A stretch of DNA of 64,000 nt from JAAFIP01 sp963775085 (GCA_963775085.1 CAVZHO010000011.1:308966-372965); one strand, 5' to 3'. Shown: positions 8,261-17,393, numbered from the stretch's first letter. Notes: generated from the letters alone by a model not told the origin. Program-made: numbers and translations.

Positions 8261-8925
8261 CGGCGCCGAAAGTAGCTGGAAAAACCGTCGCTACCGCGCC
8301 CTGTCCCGCGCCTCCACTTTACTGGGACGAGGCCTGCCAACACCTGGTCAAAAAAGACCGGGTCATGAAGCGCCTGATACCGCAGTTTGGCCAAGCCTGC
8401 CTGCAAAGCCGCAATGAGCCCTTCATTACCCTGGCGCGCAGCATCGTCGGCCAGCAGATCAGCGTGAAGGCCGCGCAAACCATCTGGGAGCGCTTTGAGC
8501 AGTTGCCCAAAAAACTCACCCCGGCCGCGGTGCTCACGCTCAAGGTAGACGACATGCGCAGCGCAGGCCTGTCAGCACGCAAGATCGAGTACCTGGTCGA
8601 TCTGGCGCTGCACTTTGACAGTGGCGCGCTGCACGTCAAAAGCTGGGATGGCATGGACGACGAGGCCATCATCACCGAGCTGGTGGGCATCCGCGGCATT
8701 GGCCGCTGGACCGCCGAGATGTTTTTGATCTTCCACATGCTGCGCCCCAACGTGCTGCCGCTGGACGACATCGGGCTGATCAACGGCATCAGCAAAAGCT
8801 ATTTTTCCGGCGAGGCCGTCAGCCGCAGCGAGATCCGTGAGGTGGCCGCGGGCTGGGCACCGTACTGCAGCGTCGCTACCTGGTACATCTGGCGCTCGCT
8901 GGACCCTTTGCCCGTAGCGTATTGA
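8242..8925 (+). CDS. DNA-3-methyladenine glycosylase (HhH-GPD, AlkA-like)
   Basis: This base-excision repair glycosylase removes alkylated purines. The helix-hairpin-helix segment LVGIRGIGRWTAEM lies at ~147-160, and the catalytic Asp follows in LPLDDIGL (~173-180). There is no C-terminal iron-sulfur cluster motif, as expected for the AlkA branch. The 227-residue length fits short AlkA-type enzymes. The first ~25 residues are low-complexity, and the start codon is embedded in a dispersed repeat, so the true start could be downstream (for example near the conserved region beginning PPLYWDEAC). It lies upstream of accA in the same direction. Confidence 0.9.
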   Translation: MKKIASTAPKVAGKTVATAPCPAPPLYWDEACQHLVKKDRVMKRLIPQFGQACLQSRNEPFITLARSIVGQQISVKAAQTIWERFEQLPKKLTPAAVLTLKVDDMRSAGLSARKIEYLVDLALHFDSGALHVKSWDGMDDEAIITELVGIRGIGRWTAEMFLIFHMLRPNVLPLDDIGLINGISKSYFSGEAVSRSEIREVAAGWAPYCSVATWYIWRSLDPLPVAY

Positions 8926-8979
8926 CGCGCCTCTAAACAGGTTTAAACTCGCACATGTCGTAACAAACAGGAGAGCGCA

Positions 8980-9957
8980 TTGGCCAAAAAAGTATTCCTG
9001 GACTTTGAGCACCCGATTGCCGAGCTGGAAGGCAAGATCGAAGAGCTGCGCTACGTGCAAACCGAGAGCGCGGTCGACATCAGCGAAGAGATTGACCAGC
9101 TGGCCAAAAAAAGCCAGCAACTGACCAAGGACATCTACAGCGACCTCACGCCCTGGCAGATCACCAAAATCGCCCGCCATACCGAGCGCCCCTACACGCT
9201 GGACTACATCAACGAGTGCTTTACCGACTACGTGGAGATGCATGGTGACCGCCATTTTGCCGATGACCAAAGCATTGTCGGCGGACTGGCACGCTTTAAC
9301 GGCAACGCCTGCATGGTCCTGGGCCACCAAAAAGGCCGGGACACCAAGGAGCGCGCCGTGCGCAACTTTGGCATGAGCCGCCCCGAGGGCTACCGCAAGG
9401 CGCTGCGCCTGATGAAAACGGCGGAGAAATTCAAGCTGCCCGTGTTCACCTTTGTCGACACGCCGGGAGCCTTTCCCGGCATGGATGCCGAAGAGCGCAG
9501 CCAGAGCGAGGCGATTGGCCGCAACATCTATGAGATGGCGCAACTCGAAGTACCCATCATCACCACCATCATCGGCGAGGGCGGCTCCGGCGGCGCGCTG
9601 GCCATCAGCGTGGCCGACCAGGTGCTGATGCTGCAATACGCGGTGTACTCCGTCATCAGCCCCGAAGGCTGCGCCAGTATTTTGTGGAAGACCAGCGACC
9701 GCGCGCAGGATGCCGCTGAGCAACTGGGCATTACCGCGCATCGCCTCAAGGCCTTGGGTTTGATCGACAAGATCATCCACGAGCCGGTCGGCGGCGCCCA
9801 CCGCGACCACAAGCAGATGGCGGCGTTTTTAAAGCGCGGCCTGGGCGATGCCTACCGCCAGGTCAGCGATCTGAAAGTCAAAGAACTGCTGGAGGCGCGC
9901 TACAACAAGCTGCAAAGCTTTGGCAGATTTACCGATACCAAGGCCGATAACAAATAA
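8980..9957 (+). CDS. accA: Acetyl-CoA carboxylase carboxyltransferase subunit alpha
   Basis: AccA forms the carboxyltransferase with AccD, moving CO2 from biotin to acetyl-CoA for fatty acid synthesis. Its 325 residues match the family. Diagnostic segments are present: FLDFEHPIAELE at the N-terminus, GRDTKERAVRNFGMSRPEGYRKALRL split around residue ~120-145, TPGAFPGMDAEERSQ and GEGGSGGALA. The start is a TTG at 8980, supported by a Shine-Dalgarno (GGAG at 8970-8973) and by the conserved N-terminus beginning directly at it. Confidence 0.97.
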   Translation: MAKKVFLDFEHPIAELEGKIEELRYVQTESAVDISEEIDQLAKKSQQLTKDIYSDLTPWQITKIARHTERPYTLDYINECFTDYVEMHGDRHFADDQSIVGGLARFNGNACMVLGHQKGRDTKERAVRNFGMSRPEGYRKALRLMKTAEKFKLPVFTFVDTPGAFPGMDAEERSQSEAIGRNIYEMAQLEVPIITTIIGEGGSGGALAISVADQVLMLQYAVYSVISPEGCASILWKTSDRAQDAAEQLGITAHRLKALGLIDKIIHEPVGGAHRDHKQMAAFLKRGLGDAYRQVSDLKVKELLEARYNKLQSFGRFTDTKADNK

Positions 9958-10010
9958 ACCGCTTGCACTGTACCAACACGTTGGCAAACTCAGGCACTGT
10001 GCGGGCAGAT

Positions 10011-10874
10011 ATGTGGATTGATACCCATTGCCACCTCGATGCAGCGGAGTTTGGCGCGAAAGTCCACATCCTGCGGTCGCAAGCAGCTACGAAAAATGTA
10101 GCGCATTGCATTATTCCGGCAGTACAGGTAGGCAACTTCGGTGCCGTGCAAAGCCTGGCACGCTCGCAAGGCGACAGTTACGCGCTGGGCATCCACCCGC
10201 TGTATGTACCCCAGGCGCAGGCCGATGATTTGGATCGCCTGGATGAAGCCTTAGCCTTGAACAAGGACGATCCACACCTGGTTGCCGTAGGAGAAATAGG
10301 CTTGGATTATTTTGTGTCCTCCCTGTGCGAGCCGCTGATGCGCGCCAAGCAAGAGCATTTCTACCGCGCCCAACTCAAACTGGCACGCAAGCATGGGTTG
10401 CCCGTCATTTTGCATGTGCGCCGCTCGGCCGACCCGTTGCTCAAAGGCCTGCGCCAGATTGCGGTATCCGGGGGCATAGCGCATGCGTTTAATGGCTCAG
10501 AACAGCAGGCGCAGCAGTTCATCGCGCGTGGTTTTGCGCTGGGCTTTGGCGGTGCACTCACCTACGCGCGCGCCACCCAACTTCGCCACCTGGCAAGCTG
10601 CTTGCCCCTGGCGGCGCTGGTGCTGGAGACGGACGCGCCCGATATCCCGCCCCATTGGCTTTACGTAACCGCCCAGCAGCGCGCAGCCGGTATGCCCCAA
10701 GGCATCAACAGCCCGGCCGAACTGCCACGCATTGCGCAGGAGCTGGCACGACTACGCCACCTGTCTTTGCAGACACTGGCACAAGCTACCTGTGCCAACG
10801 CTGTGCGTGTGTTGCCGCGCTTGGCCGCACTTTTAGGTCAAAATAGGCCCATAGTCCCTGTCAGTACGACATAA
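10011..10874 (+). CDS. TatD-family metal-dependent hydrolase
   Basis: TatD-type enzymes are TIM-barrel metal-dependent DNases or deacylases. The metal-binding HCHLD is at residues 6-10 directly after the chosen ATG (10011), and EIGLDYF and the ETDAPDIPP segment (C-terminal metal Asp) are present. The 287-residue length is typical. Two oddities tie to repeat family A. An internal segment around residues 24-32 (QAATKNVA) is encoded by a partial repeat arm. The last ~11 residues (after LLGQNRP) and the stop codon are encoded by a full repeat copy, which suggests the original C-terminus was replaced. Confidence 0.9.
   Translation: MWIDTHCHLDAAEFGAKVHILRSQAATKNVAHCIIPAVQVGNFGAVQSLARSQGDSYALGIHPLYVPQAQADDLDRLDEALALNKDDPHLVAVGEIGLDYFVSSLCEPLMRAKQEHFYRAQLKLARKHGLPVILHVRRSADPLLKGLRQIAVSGGIAHAFNGSEQQAQQFIARGFALGFGGALTYARATQLRHLASCLPLAALVLETDAPDIPPHWLYVTAQQRAAGMPQGINSPAELPRIAQELARLRHLSLQTLAQATCANAVRVLPRLAALLGQNRPIVPVSTT
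10080..10104 (+). repeat. Family A hairpin arm inside the tatD-like gene
   Basis: It reads GCAAGCAGCTACGAAAAATG then TAGCG, nearly identical to the arm at the 5' end of the EamA gene (GCAAGCAGCTACTAAAAATA then TAGCA). Both are read in the same frame, giving QAATKN(V/I)A. Confidence 0.6.
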
Positions 10875-10894
10875 TCAGCTATAAATTAAATAGC
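10841..10894 (+). repeat. Family A repeat spanning the end of the tatD-like gene
   Basis: This full copy contains AGGCCCATAGTCCCTGTC, then GACATAATCAGCTATAAA and TTAAATAGC. It encodes the last residues and stop of the upstream gene and fills most of the 37-bp gap to the next gene. Confidence 0.75.
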
Positions 10895-10911
10895 GAAATA
10901 CCATTTAAACG

Positions 10912-11667
10912 ATGCCAACCCCCAGAGCCTTGGAATTACCCGAAGTCAGCACTTCTGAACTCGATGGCGTGCGCTATCTGCACCTGGGCACCGAGTGGGT
11001 GCAAGGCAGCATGGAGATTAAAAAACCCTTTGCCATTGAGCTGGACTACGTACAGCGCATGATGGCCTGGCTGCTGTGGGCTGACCTGCGCGACCTGGGC
11101 AGCCTGCACACGATGCAATTGGGCCTGGGCTCTGCAGCGCTGACGAAATTTTGCTACAAGCATGTGCGTTGCCGTGCCACGGCGGTAGAGATCAACCCCG
11201 ATGTCATCTCGGCCTGCAAAGCCTGGTTCAAGCTGCCAGACAACGACACGCGCCTGCAGGTGCTGCTGGCCGATGCAGGTGCAGAGATCGCCAAGACCGA
11301 GCGTATGAATACCGTTGACGCGCTGCAGGTAGATCTCTACGACCACGATGCCGCTGCCCCGGTACTTGACAGCCTGGCGTTTTACAAAGACTGCCGCGCC
11401 AGCCTGACCGAGCAGGGCATCATGACGGTGAATTTATTTGGCCGCATGGCCAGCTACGACAAAAGCGTGGAAAAAATCAGCAAGGCGTTTGGCGCCGAGA
11501 ACGTATGGGCTTTCAAGCCCACGCGCGAGGGCAATGCGATCGTGCTGGCGCACCGCAGCGCGCGTTTTGAAACTCGGGCTAAACTTAGCCAGAATGCCGA
11601 GACCATCTACACCCGGTTTGGCCTGCCTGCGCACAAGTGGTTGCGTATTTTTAAACCCTTGCTATGA
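10912..11667 (+). CDS. Spermidine-synthase-like (PABS-type) methyltransferase-fold protein
   Basis: This 251-residue Rossmann-fold protein resembles short polyamine-synthase-like proteins. It has a QLGLGSAALTKF glycine motif (~69-80), an acidic EINPDVISAC loop (~94-103), and DAGAEIAK and VDLYDHDAA at the substrate-side Asp positions. The classical spermidine-synthase gatekeeper loop is hard to place, so the substrate is uncertain. Its TGA overlaps the ATG of the following GspE-like ATPase (ATGA), indicating tight translational coupling of two functions not usually associated. The TatD-like gene precedes it by 37 bp. Confidence 0.75.
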   Translation: MPTPRALELPEVSTSELDGVRYLHLGTEWVQGSMEIKKPFAIELDYVQRMMAWLLWADLRDLGSLHTMQLGLGSAALTKFCYKHVRCRATAVEINPDVISACKAWFKLPDNDTRLQVLLADAGAEIAKTERMNTVDALQVDLYDHDAAAPVLDSLAFYKDCRASLTEQGIMTVNLFGRMASYDKSVEKISKAFGAENVWAFKPTREGNAIVLAHRSARFETRAKLSQNAETIYTRFGLPAHKWLRIFKPLL

Positions 11668-13469
11668 ACGCCATTGTGAAACACCCACCTGCCTTGGTTT
11701 CCACACCTCCTGCACTGCCACACGTTGGCATGGTGGACTGGAAACGACTGGTCGATTGGCTCTGCGCCGATGGCATCATCAGCCCCGACGAGGCGCGCCG
11801 CACCATTGCCCGCTGCTCCCAGGCCGAGAGCGCGCAGCACCCGCTGGTGCGCCTGGCCAGTGTGGCCATGGCGCGCGTCGCGGATGGCAAGCTGCTGGAC
11901 ATTGAAATCCTGACGCAGTACCTGGCCCATAAGGCCGGGCTGGAGTATTTGCGCATTGACCCGCTCAAGGTGGACGTGGGCAAGGTGGCCGACACGATGA
12001 GCGCCTTTTATGCCGAGCGCTACAAGGTGCTGCCAGTGCAAGTCACCGCCAGCGAGGTGGTGGTAGCCACCTCGCAGCCGTTTATCAATGACTGGATCGG
12101 TGAGGTCGAGCGCCAGTCCCGGCGCAGTGTGCGCATGGTGGTGGCCAACCCGCAGGATATTCACCGCTACACCGCCGAGTTTTTTGCCCTGGCCAAGTCA
12201 GTGCGCTCGGCGCTCAAGTCGGGCAGCGGCAACAACGCGGCCAGTTTTGAGCAGCTGGTAGAGTTGGGCAAGTCGGCCAAGGCGCTGGATGCCAATGACC
12301 AAGGCGTGGTGCAGGTGGTGGACTGGTTGTGGCAATACGCCTTTGACCAACGCGCCAGCGACATCCATCTGGAGCCCCGGCGCGAGCAGGGCGTGATCCG
12401 CTTTCGCATTGACGGAAAGTTGCACCCCGTCTACCAGTTACCGCCCGGTGTGCTCAACGCCATGACGGCGCGTATCAAACTGCTGGGACGTATGGATGTC
12501 GTTGAAAAACGCCGTCCCCAGGATGGCCGCATCAAAACCCGCAACCCGCGCGGCGATGAAATCGAAATGCGCCTGTCCACGCTGCCCACCGTATTTGGCG
12601 AAAAAATGGTCATGCGCATCTTTGACCCGGATACCGCCGTCAAAGACCTGGATGGCCTGGGCTTTAGCCAGCATGATGCGACCCGCTGGGAGGCGCTGGT
12701 GAAACGCCCCAACGGCATTATTCTGGTCACAGGCCCTACGGGTTCGGGAAAAACCACCACCTTGTATTCCACCCTCAAGCGGGTGGCCACCGACGAGGTG
12801 AACGTCAGCACCATCGAAGACCCGATTGAGATGATCGAGCCTGCGTTTAACCAAACGCAGGCCCAGAATCAGCTCGATTTTGGATTTGCCGAGGGTCTGC
12901 GCGCACTCATGCGCCAAGACCCGGATGTGATCATGGTGGGGGAAATCCGCGACCTGGCCACCGCCGATATGGCGGTGCAAGCCGCGCTGACGGGGCATTT
13001 GGTGTTCAGCACCCTGCATACCAACGATGCCACCAGCGCCGTGACCCGGCTGATGGAGTTGGGAGTACCCTCCTACCTGATCAATGCCACCATGCTGGGT
13101 GTGCTGGCGCAGCGTTTGGTACGCACCCTGTGCAAGCAGTGCAAGCAGCCTGATGAAGCGGCCTCGATAGATACCTTGAACGACATCATCAAGCCCTGGA
13201 AAATCAATGGTACCTACCAACCCTTCAAGCCGGTGGGTTGCGTGGACTGCCGGATGACGGGTTTCATGGGGCGCATGGGTATCTACGAACTGCTGACCGT
13301 AACCGAGTCGTTTAAAGCCCTGGTGAACAAAGAGCCCAGTAGCGAGGCGATGCGCCGCCAGGCCATCAGTGACGGGATGCGTCCTTTGCGACTGGCGGGT
13401 GCGCTGCGCGTAGCAGAAGGTCTGACCACATTGGAAGAGGTGCTCAGCGCATCCCCGCCCATGGTGTAA
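11664..13469 (+). CDS. GspE/PulE/PilB-type secretion or pilus assembly ATPase
   Basis: This cytoplasmic ATPase belongs to type II secretion or type IV pilus machines. An N-terminal MshEN-like domain (~20-170) is followed by the ATPase core with Walker A GPTGSGKTTT (~356-365), an Asp/His-box region, Walker B IMVGEIRD (~422-430) and the tetracysteine zinc element CKQC...CVDC (~491-530). Its 601 residues are typical of GspE/PilB. No other secretion or pilus genes flank it, so it looks like a stand-alone copy. It overlaps the previous gene by 4 bp. Confidence 0.9.
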   Translation: MNAIVKHPPALVSTPPALPHVGMVDWKRLVDWLCADGIISPDEARRTIARCSQAESAQHPLVRLASVAMARVADGKLLDIEILTQYLAHKAGLEYLRIDPLKVDVGKVADTMSAFYAERYKVLPVQVTASEVVVATSQPFINDWIGEVERQSRRSVRMVVANPQDIHRYTAEFFALAKSVRSALKSGSGNNAASFEQLVELGKSAKALDANDQGVVQVVDWLWQYAFDQRASDIHLEPRREQGVIRFRIDGKLHPVYQLPPGVLNAMTARIKLLGRMDVVEKRRPQDGRIKTRNPRGDEIEMRLSTLPTVFGEKMVMRIFDPDTAVKDLDGLGFSQHDATRWEALVKRPNGIILVTGPTGSGKTTTLYSTLKRVATDEVNVSTIEDPIEMIEPAFNQTQAQNQLDFGFAEGLRALMRQDPDVIMVGEIRDLATADMAVQAALTGHLVFSTLHTNDATSAVTRLMELGVPSYLINATMLGVLAQRLVRTLCKQCKQPDEAASIDTLNDIIKPWKINGTYQPFKPVGCVDCRMTGFMGRMGIYELLTVTESFKALVNKEPSSEAMRRQAISDGMRPLRLAGALRVAEGLTTLEEVLSASPPMV

Positions 13470-13593
13470 CTGCCCTATAAAAGGTCGATAGTTCAGCGGT
13501 ACCTCCGTTGCATTTTGATAGGTGGTATCCACACATCCTGTACGGGCATACCGCGCAACAATTACCCACCAGCATTACAAATAGGAGCAATGT
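13470..13593 (+). promoter_or_regulatory. Upstream region of tctBA
   Basis: This 124-bp gap precedes tctB. A clear Shine-Dalgarno (AGGAG) lies 6-8 bp before the GTG start at 13594. The change from GspE to transport genes makes a promoter here likely, but I do not see a convincing -35/-10 pair. Confidence 0.4.
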
Positions 13594-14079
13594 GTGAATA
13601 TCAAAAGTCAAAAAGACTTCTTCTCGGGGCTGATGTTTCTAGTCGTCGGTCTGGGTTTTGCCATCGGTGCCTACAACTACGGCATGGGCGACGGTGCCCG
13701 TATGGGGCCGGGCTACTTCCCGCGCTTGCTGGGCATTCTGATGGCGGTGCTGGGCAGCTTCATGATTTTCGAGTCACTCACCATCGCCACCAAAGATGGT
13801 GAAAAAGTCGGTAAATGGGCCTGGAAGCCGCTGGGCTACATCCTGGGTGCCAACCTGGCATTTGGTATCTTGCTGGGCGGCCTGCCCAGCATCAAATTAC
13901 CCGCCATGGGTTTGATCGCAGGCATCTATGCCTTGACCATCATTGCCAGCAAAGCCGGTGATACCTTCAAACTCAAAGAAGTGTTGATCCTGGCCAGCAT
14001 TTTGGCGGTGGGCAGCTACCTGGCCTTCATTGTGCTGCTCAAGTTGCAGATCCCGGTGTGGCCCACCTTCCTGGCATAA
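13594..14079 (+). CDS. tctB: Tripartite tricarboxylate transporter small membrane subunit TctB
   Basis: TctB is the small integral-membrane subunit of TctABC carboxylate importers. Its 161 residues form about four hydrophobic segments. The N-terminus KSQKDFFSGLMFLVVGLGFAIG and the MGPGYFPRLLGILMAVLG segment are typical of the family. The start is GTG, selected because an ATG four bases earlier is out of frame and the Shine-Dalgarno fits. tctA follows 15 bp later. The substrate (citrate, tartrate or another carboxylate) cannot be read from sequence. Confidence 0.92.
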   Translation: MNIKSQKDFFSGLMFLVVGLGFAIGAYNYGMGDGARMGPGYFPRLLGILMAVLGSFMIFESLTIATKDGEKVGKWAWKPLGYILGANLAFGILLGGLPSIKLPAMGLIAGIYALTIIASKAGDTFKLKEVLILASILAVGSYLAFIVLLKLQIPVWPTFLA

Positions 14080-14094
14080 GCGGAGAATAAAAAA

Positions 14095-15606
14095 ATGGAT
14101 TTACTGAATAATTTGGCGCTCGGTTTTGGTGTCGCGTTTACCGCGCAAAACCTGCTCTACGCCTTCGCGGGCTGTATTTTGGGCACCCTGATCGGCGTGT
14201 TGCCGGGCATTGGCCCGGTGGCCACCATTGCCATGCTGTTGCCAGCCACCTACGCGCTGCCTCCGATTGCCGCGCTCATCATGCTGGCCGGTATTTACTA
14301 CGGCGCGCAGTACGGCGGCTCTACCACCGCTATTTTGGTCAACCTGCCGGGCGAGTCGTCTTCGGTCGTCACCTGCATTGACGGCTACCAGATGGCACGC
14401 CAGGGCCGCGCCGGCCCCGCGCTGGCCGCAGCCGGCCTGGGTTCATTTTTTGCTGGCTCGGTGGGCACCCTGATCCTGGCGGCCTTTGCTGCGCCCCTGA
14501 CCGAAGTGGCCTTCAAGTTTGGCCCGGCGGAGTATTTTTCACTCATGATTTTGGGCCTGATCGGTGCGGTGGTGCTGGCCTCGGGCTCATTGCTCAAAGC
14601 CATAGCGATGATCTTGCTGGGACTGCTGCTGGGCTTGGTCGGCACCGACGTGAACTCGGGCGTGGCCCGCTTTAGCTTTGATATTCCCGAACTCACCGAC
14701 GGCATCGGCTTTGTAGTGATCGCCATGGGCGTGTTTGGCTATGGCGAGATCATCACCAACCTGTCGCGCCACGCGGATGACCGCGAGGTGTTTACCGCCG
14801 AAGTCAAGGGCCTGTTTCCTAACAAGGAAGACTTCAAACGCATGGTGCCCGCGATTTTGCGCGGCACAGCTTTGGGCTCCATGCTGGGCATCTTGCCCGG
14901 CGGCGGTGCGCTGCTGGCGGCGTTTGCGGCCTACACGATTGAGAAGAAAACCAAGCTGCAACCGGGTGAAGTACCGTTTGGCAAGGGCAACATTCGCGGT
15001 GTGGCCGCCCCTGAGGCTGCCAACAACGCTGGCGCGCAAACGTCCTTTATCCCCTTGCTCACTTTGGGTATCCCACCCAATGCGGTGATGGCTCTGATGG
15101 TCGGCGCCATGACCATCCACAACATCCAGCCTGGCCCCCAGGTGATGACCAGCAATCCCCAGCTGTTTTGGGGTCTGATTGCGTCCATGTGGATCGGCAA
15201 CCTGATGTTGATCATTTTGAACCTGCCGCTCATAGGCATGTGGATCAAACTGCTGACCGTGCCCTACCGCTTCCTGTTCCCGGCGATTGTGCTGTTCTGC
15301 GCGGTCGGCGTGTATTCCACCAATAACAACACGTTTGACATTTGGATGGTGGCGATCTTTGGCTTTATCGGCTATCTGTTTGCCAAGCTGGGCTGTGAGC
15401 CGGCACCCTTGCTGCTGGGCTTTATCCTGGGCCCGATGATGGAGGAAAACCTGCGCCGCGCCCTGCTGCTCTCGCGCGGTGACTGGAGCGTGTTTGTCAC
15501 GCGTGGCCTGTCGGCCAGTCTGTTAGCCGCTGCGGCCTTGCTGCTGATCATCGTGTTGCTACCGTCGGTAAAGCACAAGCGCGAAGAGGCTTTTGTCGAA
15601 GATTAA
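14095..15606 (+). CDS. tctA: Tripartite tricarboxylate transporter large membrane subunit TctA
   Basis: This 503-residue polytopic membrane protein has about eleven hydrophobic helices and the conserved TctA motifs IGVLPGIGPVATIAML (~residues 40-55), YGGSTTAILVNLPGE (~75-90) and the repeat-related LGILPGGGALLAAF (~262-275). PEAANNAGAQTSFIPLLTLGIP follows. It is the translocating subunit of the importer. Its stop is followed by a perfect UUCG-loop terminator and then by a Bug receptor gene that is probably the third component. Confidence 0.95.
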   Translation: MDLLNNLALGFGVAFTAQNLLYAFAGCILGTLIGVLPGIGPVATIAMLLPATYALPPIAALIMLAGIYYGAQYGGSTTAILVNLPGESSSVVTCIDGYQMARQGRAGPALAAAGLGSFFAGSVGTLILAAFAAPLTEVAFKFGPAEYFSLMILGLIGAVVLASGSLLKAIAMILLGLLLGLVGTDVNSGVARFSFDIPELTDGIGFVVIAMGVFGYGEIITNLSRHADDREVFTAEVKGLFPNKEDFKRMVPAILRGTALGSMLGILPGGGALLAAFAAYTIEKKTKLQPGEVPFGKGNIRGVAAPEAANNAGAQTSFIPLLTLGIPPNAVMALMVGAMTIHNIQPGPQVMTSNPQLFWGLIASMWIGNLMLIILNLPLIGMWIKLLTVPYRFLFPAIVLFCAVGVYSTNNNTFDIWMVAIFGFIGYLFAKLGCEPAPLLLGFILGPMMEENLRRALLLSRGDWSVFVTRGLSASLLAAAALLLIIVLLPSVKHKREEAFVED

Positions 15607-15625
15607 TGCCGCTTGGCACTAGGTG

Positions 15626-15655
15626 AAAACGGCAACTTCGGTTGCCGTTTTTTTT
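15626..15655 (+). terminator. Rho-independent terminator with TTCG tetraloop after tctA
   Basis: A ten-base stem AAACGGCAAC / GTTGCCGTTT closes a TTCG loop and is followed by further T residues. It lies between tctA and the Bug receptor gene, so it may attenuate rather than fully separate them. Confidence 0.9.
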
Positions 15656-15670
15656 GGTCTAATGGTCAGC

Positions 15671-16642
15671 ATGAAACGCCGCCACCTCACTGCCACGCTT
15701 GCCGCCTTGCCCTTCGTTTTCCAGCCACTGGTGGCAAACGCGCAAAGCTACCCGAGTAAACCCATCAAACTTATTGTGCCCTTCCCCGCAGGCGGGGCCA
15801 CCGATATTCTGGCGCGGGCGCTGTCGCAAAAGCTGGGTGAAAAACTCGGCCAAAGCGTGGTGGTGGAAAACCGCCCCGGTGCAGGTGGCACCATCGGTTC
15901 AGCCGCGGCCGCTAACGCCGCGCCGGACGGCTACACCCTGCTGCTGGCAACCTCCAGCACCCACAGCATCGGCCCGGCCATCAACCCCAAAATTCCGTAT
16001 GACGCATTTGCCGATTTCACGCCCCTGGGCTACGTCGCTACCTCACCCAATCTGGTGCTGGTTCCCAATAGCTCACCTGCCAAAAATATCCGCGAGTTGA
16101 TTGACTACGCCAAAAAGCACCCCGGCAAGCTCAACTACGCGTCCAGTGGCAACGGCACCATCGTCCACCTGACTACCGAGCTGTTCAAGGCCATGTCGGG
16201 CACTTTCATGGTGCACATTCCCTATCGCGGCACGGCCTTGGCCATTCCTGATTTGGTCAGTGGCAAGGTGGACGTGCTGTTTGACTCATTGGTCACGGGC
16301 CTGCCGCATGTCAAAGACGGCAAGCTCAAAGCCCTGGGCGTGACCAGCGCGGCGCGCACCCAGCTGGCCCCCGATTTGCCCGCTGTGGCCGAGGTATTGC
16401 CCGGTTTTGAGTCCACCACCTGGTTTGGTCTGTACGGCCCCAAGGGTATGGGCTCTGAGGTAGTGCAGCAGATCAACACCTCAATGAACGCAGCGTTGAC
16501 TGACCCGGAAGTGAAAGAACGCTTTGCCCGTTTGGGTGCCGAGCCCACGGGCGGCAGCGCCGGAAGGTTTGCGCAGATAGCGCGGGTCGACTACGACAAG
16601 TGGAAGGCCATCATTGCGCAGCGGCGTATTGCGGCGGATTGA
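15671..16642 (+). CDS. TctC/Bug-family periplasmic solute receptor
   Basis: Bug proteins bind carboxylates in the periplasm. The signal peptide MKRRHLTATLAALPFVFQP runs to about residue 24 (ANAQS). Typical motifs follow: YPSKPIKLIVPFPAGGATDILAR (start of the mature chain), VVENRPGAGGTIGS and the C-terminal FARLGAEPTGGS. The ATG at 15671 is chosen because the terminator occupies the sequence upstream; an in-frame ATG at 15662 is possible. It follows tctBA directly and is the likely receptor for that transporter. Confidence 0.92.
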   Translation: MKRRHLTATLAALPFVFQPLVANAQSYPSKPIKLIVPFPAGGATDILARALSQKLGEKLGQSVVVENRPGAGGTIGSAAAANAAPDGYTLLLATSSTHSIGPAINPKIPYDAFADFTPLGYVATSPNLVLVPNSSPAKNIRELIDYAKKHPGKLNYASSGNGTIVHLTTELFKAMSGTFMVHIPYRGTALAIPDLVSGKVDVLFDSLVTGLPHVKDGKLKALGVTSAARTQLAPDLPAVAEVLPGFESTTWFGLYGPKGMGSEVVQQINTSMNAALTDPEVKERFARLGAEPTGGSAGRFAQIARVDYDKWKAIIAQRRIAAD

Positions 16643-16655
16643 CCAACACGCTCTG

Positions 16656-17393
16656 CTACACCGCCCGCCGCAAACCGGTAAACGCCGAAAATTCCCAACG
16701 TCTGAAGCCCACAATCATGGTGAAGCCATCACGGTGTTTTTCATCAATCTTTTGATCGGCCAAATGCTGGGCTGAAAAATCCTGCCCCAAGCGTTGCAGG
16801 CGCTCGACAAAGGCGGGTGCGATGGCTTCGTTGATACTGCCGTGCACCATCATCAGCACCTCGCCGTCGTGGTCAAAGCGCCCACCAAAATACTCGCCGA
16901 CGATGTGGGTCAGGAAAAACTGGCGGATCGGGCCGTCGCTGCGCCAGGTGAAGGTTTTGGACACCTTCAGGCGGTAGCGGTTCAGGGGCTTGAGCTCGAT
17001 CACCCCCAGTTTGTCCAGCGTGAGCATGCGTGCGGTGGCCTCCAGCTCGCTGATCTGGTAGGTCTGCACCACCTGCTCAAATGTCCAGTGGCTCAGCACA
17101 CAGGTGGCGCACAGCATCAATTTAGGGTCTTTGCTGATCGCCATTTCCTGCTCGTAAGTCAACTCGCCCACCAGCGGGAGCGCTACGCTGACACGGCGTG
17201 AGATTTCGGCAAAGTCGGTGTTGAGCAGACGGCAGATATCGTCCACCCGGGTCAGCGGCATTTCCTTTTTGCTGAACATGCGTTTCACACTCGACTCGCT
17301 CATCTCCAGCGCCTGGGCGACATGGGCGTAGGTCATGTCCTGTGCTTTGAGTTCTTGTTTCATCACGTCTATCAGCAGGGCGGTATCGGACAA
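16656..17393 (-). CDS. XRE-type helix-turn-helix transcriptional regulator
   Basis: This 245-residue protein has an N-terminal HTH (YAHVAQALEMSESSVKRMF) and a long C-terminal domain of unknown ligand. The TTG at 17393 is preferred as start: GGAG lies 6 bp upstream and the reading begins with the family-like SDTALLIDVMKQELKAQ. The ATG at 17363 has no ribosome site. The gene is divergent from a gamma-glutamyltransferase, with 51 bp between starts, and probably regulates it, itself, or both. The frame stays open far upstream into the divergent gene, but that extension is an antisense artefact. Confidence 0.85.
   Translation of the reverse strand: MSDTALLIDVMKQELKAQDMTYAHVAQALEMSESSVKRMFSKKEMPLTRVDDICRLLNTDFAEISRRVSVALPLVGELTYEQEMAISKDPKLMLCATCVLSHWTFEQVVQTYQISELEATARMLTLDKLGVIELKPLNRYRLKVSKTFTWRSDGPIRQFFLTHIVGEYFGGRFDHDGEVLMMVHGSINEAIAPAFVERLQRLGQDFSAQHLADQKIDEKHRDGFTMIVGFRRWEFSAFTGLRRAV

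Noticed and set aside
8572..9810. Long minus-strand open frame opposite accA and the glycosylase.
   Set aside because: It is antisense to two certain genes and has no recognisable domain; high GC makes such shadows common.
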